Below are positions 22,317 through 33,269 of a stretch of DNA of 64,000 nucleotides, in pieces. A model generated the notes under the pieces. That model did not search any database. It had not been told where the DNA came from and worked only from the letters and a program-made list of their open reading frames with translations. Source of the DNA: Mesorhabditis belari. Taxonomy: Eukaryota > Nematoda > Chromadorea > Rhabditida > Rhabditidae. Numbering within the stretch: the stretch's first letter is position 1; every line of letters begins with the position of its first letter. Made by a program: the position numbers and the translations under genes. The stretch covers positions 992,001-1,056,000 of the forward strand of contig CAUEEP010000733.1 in NCBI GenBank assembly GCA_958450365.1, read 5' to 3'.

Positions 22317-22729
22317 AGGGTTCTAACTATGTTTCAGAGAGTGGAAAGGGTGGAAATGGGGAATAACTTTACTCGACTACGGTAGCCGGGGCGCGCAATA
22401 GGATATGTGCGCTAAATGAGTACTGGTCAGCACAAGAAAGAAGAAAATGAAAAGATTTCATGGTTTTTATGGTTTTACAATGAAAGATCCTTCATATTTA
22501 GCTATTTTAAAGACTAATTCCAAGTATAATTACTTTTCTAGTGAAATTTCACTTTTGAAAGAGAAAAAGACTCATTTTTAAACGTTTTCTTATCAATAGA
22601 TTGTTCATCCAAAAAACCCGACGAATCACTTCCAAAAATTTTTTCTCTGTGACCATTTATTGACTTTTCCCGATTCTGATCACTTCTGTTACATTTTTTC
22701 TTAAAATTTTGAAATTTTCTTGACATTTG

Positions 22730-25700
22730 ATGTTATCCTTTTTCGAACAACCAACTGAGCCGATATTTTGGGGAACAGTAAGTGGAAAGTTAAGATATCA
22801 CACAATTCTTTTAGGTTATTGCTAGCGGTTTACTTTTTCTCATAGTTTTACCGATTTCCATTTTTTTTCTTGCTTGGAGATGGAAACCAGTGAAATCGTT
22901 CATTTTACAAAAATCGGATAAAACTTCGTCAAGGTTCGTTGGAGGAAAATTTTGGTTTTGATTTGGAATATTTATGATATCCTACTTCTAGCTAAAGTTA
23001 ACAAAGCTGCTTTTTCTTAATCTTGATCCAAGATTCTCACCCTCATTTAGCCCGTTTTTTGAAAACTCTTCTGATATGACCACTCTTGGAAGCTATGTGC
23101 CAGAAAGTGTCACTACGAGTCTACTCAGTCAGAGTGTAGACCTAAAATGTGAGATTTTAAAGGTTTAGGAACAGTACAAGCTGATGAATTTTAGATGATT
23201 ATCGAACTAAACAATTAATGAACGAAGCTCAACCAAATTCCTCAGAAGAAGTGCAGGTTGAGCAAGTTGTTGACGAACTAGAAGATAAGCCTTTGGAAAG
23301 AGTTTGCAAGATTAATCATGAAGGTATACAAAAGCTTTAGTTGAGCTATAACGATATTGCTGAAATCGATCCATCTCGACTCCAGATAGATGAGTCACAA
23401 GTCGTATGAGTCAACCAAAATTTGTTTAAGTTAAAAGATTCAGATTGGTGGTGGATGCTTTGGTCTTGTGATTAAGGGTTTTTTGGATGGAGAGGCTGTG
23501 GCTGTAAAGGTTTGCATTACAAGAAAGAAGCTCTTTTTTAATCCCTTTCAAATTATGATTCAAGTTTATGATTTGTTTTGGTCAGCTTCGAGATTTGCAT
23601 TGGAAATCAAAGCCTTCATTAAATGGATTTTTAATATTTTTTTCAATTCTAAAGATCCAGACGTGTCTCCTTTCTCTGATTATCAGGCTTTTACTTCAAC
23701 CAACTTATCCTAGGTGGCCAGCAAAGGCAGGAATGGAAGCGCTTGGTACAGAATGACTCGAGAATTGCTGTATCAAGAGATTTGTCTTCTTTCTCTCATG
23801 TTTCAACACGAGAATATTCTAAATTTTAAGGGTGCGATTACTGAGAACTGGGAGAAAGGGTAAACAAATGTTTAATGATTTCTACCAAAAATTCAGTAAA
23901 TCATTGCTAATGATTATGGAGCTATGTGATGACAATTTATACGAAATCGTCACTAAAACTAAAGAAGATGACCTTTTTGTTGATGAACTTGTTTTGGGGG
24001 TTTGTTTGATAAGGATTCCTTTTCAAACGATTCAGGACGCACAACTTGATGCAAGAGGCTATCAAGTGGATAACAAAACGAGCTACAAGGTATTGAAGAT
24101 TTAAAGCTTAAAGCCAATTCTTACTAAAACCGGCAGGTAGATGGAGTAAAGGTTCGTTAAAGGGAACTTGTAAATGAATTTATCTATTAGGTTTAAATTA
24201 ATTAAATCTGGACTGAATTAGGACCGGTTCTTGAGGGCTCCGATCAATTGATTTAATAAAATGAATAGCTCCATTCGATTCCCCGGCCCCGAAAACCCCT
24301 GCTTACAAATTTACAGCTCCATGGCTTCTCTTTTGTACCATCTACAAAGCAAAAGAAAAATCACGGTGTTAAATGACTGGCGAGGTGTTCTTTGCGCGGC
24401 CGCGTAAACGCTCGAGGTCTGGTAAACAGTTTTAGTATAAGGCGCTTCCCTTTCGGGTCAGAGAAGACCCGGTCTGGTCGCTTTGGACGCCACTACACCC
24501 AATCTGGTAATCTGAGGGTGCCAGATCTGGACTATACGACGGATGCGGGAGACATTTCCAACCCAATTCCTCGAGTTTTTCCTGCGTCTTCTTTGCGGTG
24601 TGTGGGCGCGCGTTATCTTGCAGATATCTCACAGTCGATGTGTTTACACCTTGATTCTTGACAGCCTGGTCTACTCGTTCCAGCTATTGCACATATAGAT
24701 CTGAGGTGACTGTTGGACGAGAAGGTAGCACCTTAAAGTGTATAAGACCACGGGAATTCCACCAAACAGATAACATAGCCTTCCTTCCATGCGGATCACG
24801 TTGTGGAGTCGTTTTTGGCTGTACTCCTGGACTTAACCACTGCCGTTTTCGCGATGGGTTATCGTAGTAAATCCATTTTTCATCGTCACAATAGTGTCCC
24901 AAAAACCTTGATTTTTTGATTGACGAAGAAGAATACCGGCCATAGTCACTCGAGTAACTTTATTAGCGTCACTAAGTTGACGGGGTACCCATTTTCCGAC
25001 GAGATTCGCTTTACCCAAACGATGTAAATGGTCCGCAATTGTTGTGTGACCTACAGCAAACATTGTTGCAAGTTCCCGAGTCGACAAGGTTGGATCATCT
25101 TCTATGGTTTCTCGAAAGTCGTCATCGTTGAGCGTTGGAGGGGGGTGACCACGTTCTCGATCCTCTAGAATTTCGTCTCCCTCTCTAAATCGTTGAAACC
25201 ATTTTTTACAAGCTTCTTCTGAATAAGCAACTTCTCCAAAAACTTTAAAGATTGAACTATGGCTCTCCCGGACACTTTTTCCTTGTTTGAAGTGTTTGAA
25301 GAAGCAAGCACACCCGAATTCGGTACTTCTGATCTCCCATTCTAAAAAAAAGCCAAAATTATAAGGCAGTAAATTTTTATAAACATAGAATTAGAAAAGA
25401 TATATGACTTTAAAACAAAACAAAAATTAGACGCGACGCTGTTCGCTACACCGAAAAAATTTCAATCGAAGTTGAGGGTATTTTCATTCCGGACACCCTA
25501 ATATATTAACGTCGACAATTTGGTTCCACTTAGTGTGAATCGGTCACAATTTACCCCGGCCCCCTCAACGATCAAAAATCAAGTCTTCAGTTTGAAATTG
25601 ATGGCTCAATAACAATCACGAAAGACCCCCAACTCTCCACCTCGGATTTGCTTTCTTTTGCCTATCAAACGGCAAAAGGCATGCAATTTCTTAGCTCAAA

Positions 25701-26587
25701 ACAGGTCTGTTTTACTTTTCTTTCCATTTTCCCAAATTTTCAGTATGTCCATCGTGATTTGGCCACAAGAAACTTATTAGTAAAGAAATGCGAAAGCGAG
25801 TGGATTGTGAAAATTTGCGACTTTGGTTTGGCGAAGGAGATTAGGGAAGCGAAAAGCCACTATTCACGGTGAGTTTTCGGAAAATGGAGAATTGAATGCA
25901 TGATTTTGAACGTGATAAATCCAAAAAGTTAACAGTCATTTTGTTTTCAGAAACGGTTTCGCCCAGCCACTCAATTGGATGAGCCCCGAGGCATATGCGC
26001 ATAAAAAGTACACCTCTGCAGTGAGTGTTTTGAGATGAAATAACAAAAAGGAAGGTTGTACTGGATCAAGGAAAGCTCAGGTAAGGCTGGAGTCGGGCCT
26101 GGCTTGGCTTGGCTGCAGTTCTAGCCTAGAAAAATCTCCTGGACTCGCAAAACGGCCTGGACATGATCCTGACCTCAGGCCGGACTCTAGACTTGCCCAT
26201 GTTACAAAAATAGACTCGAATCTAGATCTTACTATCGATAAAACTTGAAGTCACCATTTTCCTTAGCCATTTCTAGGCTGACGTCTGGTCTTTTGGCATC
26301 GGTTTATATGAGCTTTTCTCACTCGGTGGAACACCTTACGGAAACAAAACCGAGCAAGAAATCCAGAAAGAATTATCGACAGAAAAGGAGAAATTGACGA
26401 CAAAAAGGCCACCATATTGTCATCAAGAATTGTGAGTTCTTTGAAATCTTTCAAGTATCTCGTTTCAGATTCAACTTCATCGAATGCTTTTGGTACTATG
26501 ATGCAAGCAGACGGCCAAGTTTTGAGGTAACTAGGTAGAGCTTCTGAAGAATTACAGAAAATGTTTAGAATTGTGTTAATGAACTGA
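22730..26587 (+). CDS. Single-pass receptor-type tyrosine kinase, 15 exons, complete
   Basis: Exons 22730-22777, 22815-22933, 23033-23148, 23195-23301, 23341-23403, 23438-23509, 23714-23859, 23897-23999, 24036-24089, 25591-25704, 25744-25868, 25951-26020, 26277-26431, 26469-26526, 26558-26587 join in phase to 459 residues. The first 15 residues are the only extracellular part, followed by a membrane helix ([20 protein letters not shown]). The kinase domain has all key motifs: glycine loop IGGGCFG, VAVK lysine, an alpha-C Glu in [22 protein letters not shown] (the ATRN form marks a tyrosine kinase), [30 protein letters not shown] and RRPSFE. The short ectodomain recalls C. elegans KIN-15/KIN-16. 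Several introns use AAG acceptors. Intron 9 (about 1.5 kb) holds a decayed mariner. It probably phosphorylates cytoplasmic proteins at the plasma membrane. Confidence 0.85.
24430..25500 (-). mobile_element. Decayed mariner inside kinase intron 9
   Basis: Read on the minus strand, the element begins near 25500 with TAGGGTGTCCGGAATGAAAA. It then encodes the N-terminal HTH region ([31 protein letters not shown]), a DDE core ([20 protein letters not shown]) and the mariner signature block ([31 protein letters not shown]). The second Asp is at the QDNARPH block and the third at the LAPSDY end, as in the D,D34D class. Frameshifts and a TAG in the core make it inactive. I did not find a matching inverted end on the 24.4-kb side, so that side is truncated. 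Confidence 0.85.
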
Positions 26588-27448
26588 AAAGCCATCTACA
26601 AAGAGCCAATCCACAGGTAAGGATAAGGAAAGATTGAGAACAATGGATAAAATTACATTTAGAAGTTGAAACGACTTGATGGGATCAATGATTGATCAAA
26701 ATTCTCGAAGAATATTTATTGCATCAATATTTGCAAATTCCTTGGCTTTGACAGACTAAAATTTGGATTTGAACATCAATATCAAAAATAAATAAACATT
26801 GCGTATAGCATCGTTTAATTTCTTTCCCAAGTTGCGACTCTTTTTGATTGGGAAAACAGTTTTCTCCCGGCTGACAATCGACCTAGCATTTCTGTAATGT
26901 TAATATTGCAAAATTTTCACAGTTTTCTGATTTCTCAAGGATTTTCTTATCAGTACATCCGAATGAATAAAAACGAAAACTTGGCATGATGCAAATATAA
27001 TATCCATAAAATGATTGCTCTTGACAGTGCTCCTCTAGTCGGCGCGATTGATGAAAGCATTGCTGAAAACAGGCCCGTAACAGGGAGGAAGGGCAAAACT
27101 TATCATTTTCAAAAAGTTTGTTCCCCAAAGCTGGTATTTCTTTCTTCTTCTAATAAAAAAATAAGCGATTTTTCTTCAAGAATTTGAATTTTTGTCAAAA
27201 ATCTGCGCCAAAGTTAGAAAAAAGCTTAAAATTTGCATTCAATACTAAAAAATTGGGCTCTTTCCGTTAATGAATGTTCTTTTGAAAGTTTCGTGGTCTT
27301 TGTCAAAAAAAAAGTCCGTTTCGTGGACTTTTGCAATTTTTTGTTTTTTTTTTACGAAAAAGTCTTTTAAAAGTGTTTTAAGGTATTTTATTCCACATCC
27401 ACATTTAATAAAAATTTAAAAAACAATCGTAAGAACAACAATTTTAGA
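26588..27448. other. Intergenic DNA
   Basis: AT-rich DNA with poly-T/A tracts near 27300-27360. No supported gene. Confidence 0.4.
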
Positions 27449-27808
27449 CTAATAATCAGACATATAGAAAGTCGGGCAAAATAACAGATGTCAAGGAATT
27501 TAAGGTTACAGATAAGCGATTCATCCATGTAGCCAAGGATTTTTCCCATCTTTTTTTCCCTGCAACTTTTCGCTCCTTCATTTTCTCTAAATAAAGGAGG
27601 TCAGCTCCCTTGGCCATTCAATTGTTTCCATGAATTTCTCCATACTCGGCTTCTCGTTATTCAGCATTTGATATGCTCTTTCAAAAGCATAAAGTGTCCT
27701 CTTGAAAACCCGATCATCTTTCAATCCACTAAAGTATTGACTTTATCATTTTTTTCAATGTATAACCTGGCCAAGTTTGGAGATCCATAAGGGTCCTTGA
27801 CAAAAATA
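27449..27808 (-). pseudogene. Inverted fragment of the nucleotidyltransferase 3' exons
   Basis: Minus-strand copy of 29205-29560, the last two exons of the gene at 27961, including the intron between them and part of the 3' flank. It contains the PSMEEFMETIEWP coding block with extra changes such as a disrupted C-terminus. It is a fragment only and makes an inverted pair with its source about 1.4 kb away. Confidence 0.85.
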
Positions 27809-27890
27809 TTATCCTGGTTTTTCTTGCCCCTTAATTTTGCATCGTTTTCAAAGCCACATTTGGAGGTTTTCACCTTGTTTTCAAGTAGCT

Positions 27891-29793
27891 AAACAGGTTT
27901 TCAAGTAGCTTTGTCTAAAAGAATCAAGAATTTTAGTCTCAAAAAGAACTTGACAATAAAATGGAGGTGATGAGTCGAATTGAGAAAATCATTGAAAGGG
28001 TAAGTTATGCGGAAAATCATTTTTTCAAGTCATGGGGATTTGATTTAAAGAAATTGACTGAAGTAAAAATAAAAATGTCATTGATGAAAATAGGTAAATA
28101 CTTCAGGCAGTGCCGAATGTGAAACTTCGGTTGTATCCATACGGCTCAACGACGAATTGCTGCGGGGCAAAGGATTCGGACATCGATATTTACCTGAAAG
28201 CCACCACAGAGATACAACGGAAACACTTCCTAAATGGAATTCTCGGGTTAATTTGTGATTTGAACTTTGCTTTAGCAATATCTAAACCAATTTAAGAACA
28301 CCATCTCATATAAAATTGGATAAAGATTTCTTTAGTTTTCTCGGGCTTATGGAAACCCAACTGAAAAAGAAATTCGAGAGTGATTTCAAGGAGTTGGAGC
28401 TCAGAAATGCAGCGGTATTCCTTGCAAATCTACAAACACTATTGTATTTTCAGGTTCCAAGCATTAACATAATATTTGGCGATAAGTATAACAGGCTCGA
28501 AGTTGATCTAAATGGAACATCCAACAATGGCATTATTGCGTCATATCTTTTTCGCCAATATGCAAAGTTTGCTCAGCAATTTCATCTGCAATTTAAGTTC
28601 TAGAATCGATTCTCGTTTTGCCCAACTTGGATTGCTGATTAAGAGCTGGGCGGAGAAGAACAAAATATATGGAAGCGATAATGGAGGAATGAATGGGTTA
28701 GATTTTTAAAGGCCTGGAAAACTTGTAGTACCCACCTTGCATCGAATCAAGCTTTAAATCGCGATTAAACTTCTTTAGCTATTCTTACTTGGTGATGCTG
28801 GTTCACTACCTCCAAAAAGGAGCGAGTCCACCCGTATTGCCAAATCTTCAAAAGCTGTATCCCGATGAGGTTGTGAAATTCTAAGTTCGTTACCAATTGA
28901 GATTCAGTTTCGTATCGGACGCGATTTGGAGGAGATCAAGTTTGGGAACGAAGAGGAGGATCAATTGACACAAAACAGTACTGCTTTTAAATTTCTTTCA
29001 CACAATTCTATTCAGCTTCAAAAAATGAGTCGTCTGTTGTCGATTTGTTGATCGGTTTTTTCAAATATTATAACAATTTCTCTTGGAGAACCGAAAAGAT
29101 CACAATGGATGAGGATTTGGTTGTGAAAAGGTGAAAATTCCAAATGTAGCTTTGAAAACGATTCAAAATTAAGGGGCCAGCGTAACAGGGATTACATTTT
29201 TGTCAAGGACCCTTATGGAACTCCAAACTTGGCCAGGTTATACATTTAAAAAAATGATAAAGTCAATACTTTAGTGGATTGAAAGATGATCATGTTTTCA
29301 AAAAGACACTTTATGCTTTTGAAAGAGCGTATCAAATGCTGAGTAACGAGAAGCCGAGTATGGAGGAATTCATGGAAACAATTGAATGGCCAGAGCATCT
29401 TGACCGGCTTTACTTAGAAAAACTGAAGAAGCAAAAAGTTCCACGGAAAAAAAGACGGGAAAAATCCTTGGCTACATGGATGAATCGCTTATCTGTAACC
29501 TTAAATTCCTTGACATCTGTTATTTTGCCCGACTTTCTAGATGTCTGATTATTAGTGAGAATAAACTTGGCACTTGATTTGTGATTGGTTCATTTTTACA
29601 ATCTTTTTTATCCGGACTGCTTGATTAAATTCATTTTGCGATCAATTTGGCCAAGATGAAAACGAAATTTTGTAATAGATATTTGGTCGTTGCATATGAA
29701 ATTTCAGTGACTTTACCTTGCCTCAACTTTCTCATTTTACCATGGATTTCTTTCATTTTTTGCAATTATATAATAGACACATGAGAGATATTA
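27891..29793 (+). repeat. Segmental duplication, copy 1 (with 57546-59493)
   Basis: The whole nucleotidyltransferase gene, starting AAACAGGTTTTCAAGTAGCT and running past the stop to TAGACACATGAGAGATATTA, is repeated at 57546-59493 in the same orientation with scattered substitutions and small indels. Confidence 0.9.
27961..29548 (+). CDS. Terminal nucleotidyltransferase (GLD-2/CID1-type poly(A)/poly(U) polymerase), 10 exons
   Basis: Exons 27961-27999, 28107-28246, 28297-28414, 28454-28566, 28604-28696, 28779-28869, 28908-28977, 29016-29130, 29174-29236, 29275-29548 join in phase to 371 residues. The catalytic core is PYGSTTNCCGAKDSDIDIYL (G-S helix-turn plus the DxD metal pair). The central domain follows, with LEVDLNGTSNNGIIASYL carrying the third acidic residue region and FAQLGLLIKSWAEKNKI. 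The PAP-associated part has GYSYLVMLVHYLQKGASPPV and KDPYGTPNLAR. Such enzymes add A or U tails to RNA 3' ends, and many lack their own RNA-binding domain, as here. Intron 4 is only 37 nt and several acceptors are AAG/TAG. A paralogue lies at 57616. I cannot tell A- from U-specificity. Confidence 0.85.
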
Positions 29794-30340
29794 TGAGAGA
29801 CACTTGATAAAGCTTTGTACTGGTATCGTGGTGCAAAAAAACATGATATGCCTTATTGATCAGTGTTCTCTTGGAAAAAAAGGAGACTTCTTTAAAAAAA
29901 AGGCGAATCCTTTATCTACAACAGATTATCATATAATGTAGATGAATAAAGTTTTTGGCTAAAAATCTTAGTTTATTTATTAACTCTAATATGACACCAC
30001 GATGTCAATACAAAGTTTTGATTTGATGGCAAAAGTCTTATGGTGGCAAAACACGACCGAGAAAAGAAGCCGTACAGACAGACTAACAAACAGACAAACA
30101 GATGCTACTTTTTTAGATCTTGGTGGCATGGCATGGCATGGTGGCACTCACAATCTCACGTACAGGGTGTCAGTGCCACCATGGCTCTTACTGCCACCAT
30201 AAGACTTTTGCCATAAAAGTAAAATAAAAGTAATGGTGGCGGGAGCCATGGTGGCATTGACTGAGCCAAGCCTGAGCCTGATTGCAGATTTTTAGGGTTC
30301 TTTTCGAAAATATCGTATTTATTTCTAATAACCGCCGCAC
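29794..30340. other. Intergenic DNA with short repeats
   Basis: No supported gene. Two inverted blocks of TGGTGGCA/TGCCACCA type and GGCAAAAGTCTTATGGTGGC (30029-30048), whose complement is near 30185-30210, suggest another degraded fold-back. A short CAGACAAA-type tract is at 30078-30102. Confidence 0.45.
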
Positions 30341-30710
30341 TAAACTGACGAAGCTCCGCCCACTTATCAGAAAGACAAAACGTTGCGCCAAATTGCGGAT
30401 TTTTAACTTTAAATTTCTGAAACTTTGCCAGAACTTGCACTTTCTATAGGCGCATCTATAGAAATAAAAGAAATTTTGCTTTATTCATTGCTGAGAAAAC
30501 TCAGAAACTTTGAAAAACAATGATGCGTAAATGTTTAAGTTTTCTCAGAAATGTTTAAAGCAAATTCAATTGCTTTTTGCTTTTTTCTATAGATGCCTCT
30601 ATAGAATTTGGATATTTTGACAAAGTTTCAGAAATTGTAAGTTAAGAAACCCGCAATTTGATGTAACGTTTTGTCTCTCAGGTGAGTGGGCGGGGCTTCA
30701 TCAGTTTAGT
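30341..30710. mobile_element. Fold-back element
   Basis: Left arm 30341-30500 (AACTGACGAAGCTCCGCCCA ... AGACAAAACGTT ... TTTCTGAAACTTTG ... CTATAGGCGCATCTATAGAA) is an imperfect inverted copy of 30560-30710, with a short AT-rich loop. No coding sequence. Confidence 0.8.
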
Positions 30711-30945
30711 TAGAGTTATTTTAGTAGAACTAGTTATTAGAATTAGTTATTATTATTAGAATTATTAGATTATTAGGTTATTAGGTTATTATGTGAAAAT
30801 AAATGAAAATTTGCGTAAAAGCGAACCTGCTCAAAAACGCTGGCATCTTTGAAACCACGGCCCAAGCAGGTCACTGTCGTTCGCTCACAACTTCATAAAA
30901 GCATATCGTCATTTCTCTAATAAACGCCCGTCCAAACCCGGAGAC

Positions 30946-31002
30946 AAACAGGCAGACAAACAGACAGACAAACAAACAGACAGACAGGCAGACGTCTCTT
31001 TT
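30946..31002 (+). repeat. CAGACAAA-type microsatellite
   Basis: Interrupted tandem CAGA/CAAA units. A shorter tract of the same kind is at 30078-30102. Confidence 0.8.
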
Positions 31003-31025
31003 GTTTTATAAATAGTAGATACTGT

Positions 31026-31234
31026 ATTTCCTCTAATAAACGCTTCTTCCTTGACCAACTTTGAACGCTCCTTTCTCAGCCCCATTTTGAGATGTTTTTA
31101 TGCTTAATATACCAAAAAAATAGAAAACCTTAAGGGCTATTTTTTGGTATATTAAACATAAAAATATCTCAAAAGGGGGCTGAGAAAGGAGCCTCCAAAG
31201 TAGATCGAGAAGGGGCGCTATTAGAGAAAATGAT
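31026..31234. mobile_element. Near-perfect hairpin element
   Basis: The half 31068-31127 (CTCCTTTCTCAGCCCCATTT ... TTAATATACCAAAAAA) is mirrored by 31136-31192 (TTTTTTGGTATATTA ... GGGGGCTGAGAAAGGAG). Weaker pairing extends outward to 31026 and 31234 (TCTAATAAACGC against GCGCTATTAGAG). It directly abuts the 66-bp direct repeat starting at 31230. Confidence 0.85.
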
Positions 31235-31295
31235 TCAAGGTTGGGCAAGTGTTTTCTTTGAACAATGCAGGTTTTTTAGGTTAAATTTGATCGAA
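31230..31295 (+). repeat. Exact 66-bp direct repeat, left copy
   Basis: Starts ATGATTCAAGGTTGGGCAAG and ends AAATTTGATCGAA. I read it as identical to 33185-33250. Between the copies lie the tRNA-like sequence and the truncated spe-39. Confidence 0.9.
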
Positions 31296-31332
31296 AATCG
31301 AAAATCGAAAAAAGTCAAAATTGGCACTACGG

Positions 31333-31515
31333 GGATTCGAACCCTGTCCTGCTAGTTACAGATCTCAAGAGCTTAAACATTTTTTGATTTACGTAGCTTC
31401 AATTGCAAGTTTCAGTTTGCTAACAATAAGTCAAAAAGCGAGAAAATTGGTTAGGCGAAGAAACTTCATAAGTTCCGCAGAGTAGCACCCTAGCCGCTAG
31501 ACTAAAGAAGCCGCT
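31333..31515 (-). ncRNA. tRNA-derived (SINE-like) pol III sequence, probably not a working tRNA
   Basis: On the minus strand an A-box-like TTAGTCTAGCGGCTAGG lies near 31505, and a canonical T-arm/B-box CAGGGTTCGAATCCCCG near 31345, followed by TAGTGCCA and then a T-run. The boxes are about 150 bases apart, far more than in a tRNA, and the 5' end does not pair with the 3' end. This looks like a tRNA-derived SINE or two tRNA fragments. Confidence 0.35.
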
Positions 31516-31907
31516 GAACTAAAGAAACTCTCCTTGTGGCCGCCAGATAAAGTGAATTGTGCGAAATTGAGCAAATTGAGCAAATTTGAGAGAATTGCAG
31601 TAAGAGAACCGCCTAAGTGCAGCCCCAACGATGCGCCATTACGGCTAAATGTCTCACAAAGCCAAATGTAGACACACAAACTTGCATATAAAGCCCAAGT
31701 TTGCATACGAAATCGCGAAAAACCATTGGTTTTGCATCCTTTCGGGGTCAAAAAAGTCATTTTTTAAAGCAAATCTATGTTGAAAATGCAAAATTCGTGA
31801 TTAGCGTCGTCGATTACCCCGGCAAAAGAGAAATCGAAGATATAGGTGGCCCCCCAACCACCAAAGTACCCTTCTTTCTTCTAATTAATTGCTCAATTTT
31901 CAGGTCG

Positions 31908-33188
31908 ATGAACGCTCGCAATCAGTTCAACTTCCTGGATGAAGAGGACCAATATTGGAATGAGAACGGATCGACGAACTCTTCGTTTTTCGATGATCGA
32001 CGACCGAACGAGCTGCTCGCGAAGCATGAATTGACGAGAATGGCCATGGATAATTTATTCGAAGATGTGAGGACACCATGTGAGGCGTCGACCAGCAAAC
32101 AACCACCACCACCCCCTCAATCAGCCCAAACTACTCCTACTTGGAAAAACAATGTTGCGTTTAGTGCTCATCAGATCAGATCAGCTATCACGACACCACT
32201 GAAAATGGAGGCGCCAAGGCTTCCACCGAAAGCTCCATTTCCCGATATTGGATTGAAACCAGCGGCCTCGGTTGTGTCAATTGCTCCATCGGAATGCAGC
32301 GTTTCGTCGTTTCCTTCTGACGCACAACAACAGGAAATCGATTACAATAGGTTGAAAAACGAACACCGCAAATTGCAGCGACACTTTGAGATGATACGCG
32401 CTGAGCGGTATAAAGCGCCCGATGTGCGTGAGACGACGCGAAGATTGTTCATGAATGAGCCGGTGACTTTGGATTTGTACAAGTCAAAGGCGGAGAAACT
32501 TGCTCTACTCGACGCGGCTATTGAAATGATTGATGGGAATGTGATCCTAGCCGTTGTGTTTTTCATTCAACGAACTGTTTCCGAGTCAATCTTTCGAGAG
32601 ATTTTACTGCAAAAACCGAAAGCCGCTGAGCAGTACATTCAGTATTTGAAAGATGCAAAGAATGTTGACGAGTTAATGACAACGATGTGTGCATTGGGGA
32701 GGACCACTGAAGCGGCTATGATTGAGTTCAACGTTGCTATGGAGGCAAAAACAGTCACTCAGAAAGTTTTCCTCCTGAAGAAAGCCTTGGGGTCAACGTT
32801 TTTGGATCCAAATCTTCAAATGGAAAGAGAACAAGTGAGGAAGTACTTGGATTTGGTCGAAAGACAAACACAAATCAAGGCCGCTGACTCACAAGACAAG
32901 TCGAAGTTGTTCACCGATTACCCGAAAAACGCGTCTCTGATTGGACAACCAGCAACCCACACTTTGTATTACTCTTGTCTGTATCATCACGATGATCCAA
33001 CCACTTCACAGCAGGCATCACCGCAAGCAATCAAAGATCTTTGTCATTTGAATGATAAACAATTGACATGGATGTCGATTCAAACGCTAGTGAAACAAAA
33101 TCGATGGCTTGACATTGAAAAGGCGCTGTGCCCCCGCAGTTTGCTTCCAAATCTTGGCAAAACAAGCGGGTATTTAAATCACCGATGA
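31908..33188 (+). CDS. spe-39: SPE-39/VIPAS39-like protein, intronless and C-terminally cut
   Basis: 426 residues from the ATG at 31908, four bases after TTTTCAG. The open frame upstream to 31701 is UTR or intron. Family features: the N-terminal acidic/Asn-rich start (NQFNFLDEEDQYWNENG), a Pro-rich linker, a coiled coil (YNRLKNEHRKLQRHFEMIRA, about residues 147-166) and the Vps16-C-type helical region (LLDAAIEMIDGNVILAVVFF; SIFREILLQKPKAAEQYIQY). The family protein works with VPS33B in endosome-to-lysosome and lysosome-related organelle traffic, and in C. elegans is needed in sperm. The usual length is about 490-520, so roughly 80-100 C-terminal residues are missing. The last codons and the TGA come from the 66-bp repeat. 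Conserved genes here have many introns while this has none, which suggests a retrocopy. Confidence 0.8.
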   Translation: MNARNQFNFLDEEDQYWNENGSTNSSFFDDRRPNELLAKHELTRMAMDNLFEDVRTPCEASTSKQPPPPPQSAQTTPTWKNNVAFSAHQIRSAITTPLKMEAPRLPPKAPFPDIGLKPAASVVSIAPSECSVSSFPSDAQQQEIDYNRLKNEHRKLQRHFEMIRAERYKAPDVRETTRRLFMNEPVTLDLYKSKAEKLALLDAAIEMIDGNVILAVVFFIQRTVSESIFREILLQKPKAAEQYIQYLKDAKNVDELMTTMCALGRTTEAAMIEFNVAMEAKTVTQKVFLLKKALGSTFLDPNLQMEREQVRKYLDLVERQTQIKAADSQDKSKLFTDYPKNASLIGQPATHTLYYSCLYHHDDPTTSQQASPQAIKDLCHLNDKQLTWMSIQTLVKQNRWLDIEKALCPRSLLPNLGKTSGYLNHR

Positions 33189-33250
33189 TTCAAGGTTGGG
33201 CAAGTGTTTTCTTTGAACAATGCAGGTTTTTTAGGTTAAATTTGATCGAA
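33185..33250 (+). repeat. Exact 66-bp direct repeat, right copy
   Basis: Identical to 31230-31295. Its first bases supply the stop of the truncated spe-39, and its end lies 19 bases before the first usable codon of the following hydrolase gene. Confidence 0.9.
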
Positions 33251-33269
33251 GGACGAGCCGAGTGCCCAC

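Noticed and set aside
22730..29548. Operon of kinase and nucleotidyltransferase
   Set aside because: The genes are 1.37 kb apart with transposon-like DNA between them. I saw no closely spaced same-strand gene pairs with SL2-type signals.
31333..31515. Functional tRNA gene with a large intron
   Set aside because: Acceptor-stem halves do not pair and there is no anticodon arm that folds.
31701..31907. Upstream 69-residue extension of the SPE-39-like frame
   Set aside because: It starts at TTG, has no family resemblance, and a TTTTCAG lies four bases before the ATG at 31908, where family-like sequence begins.
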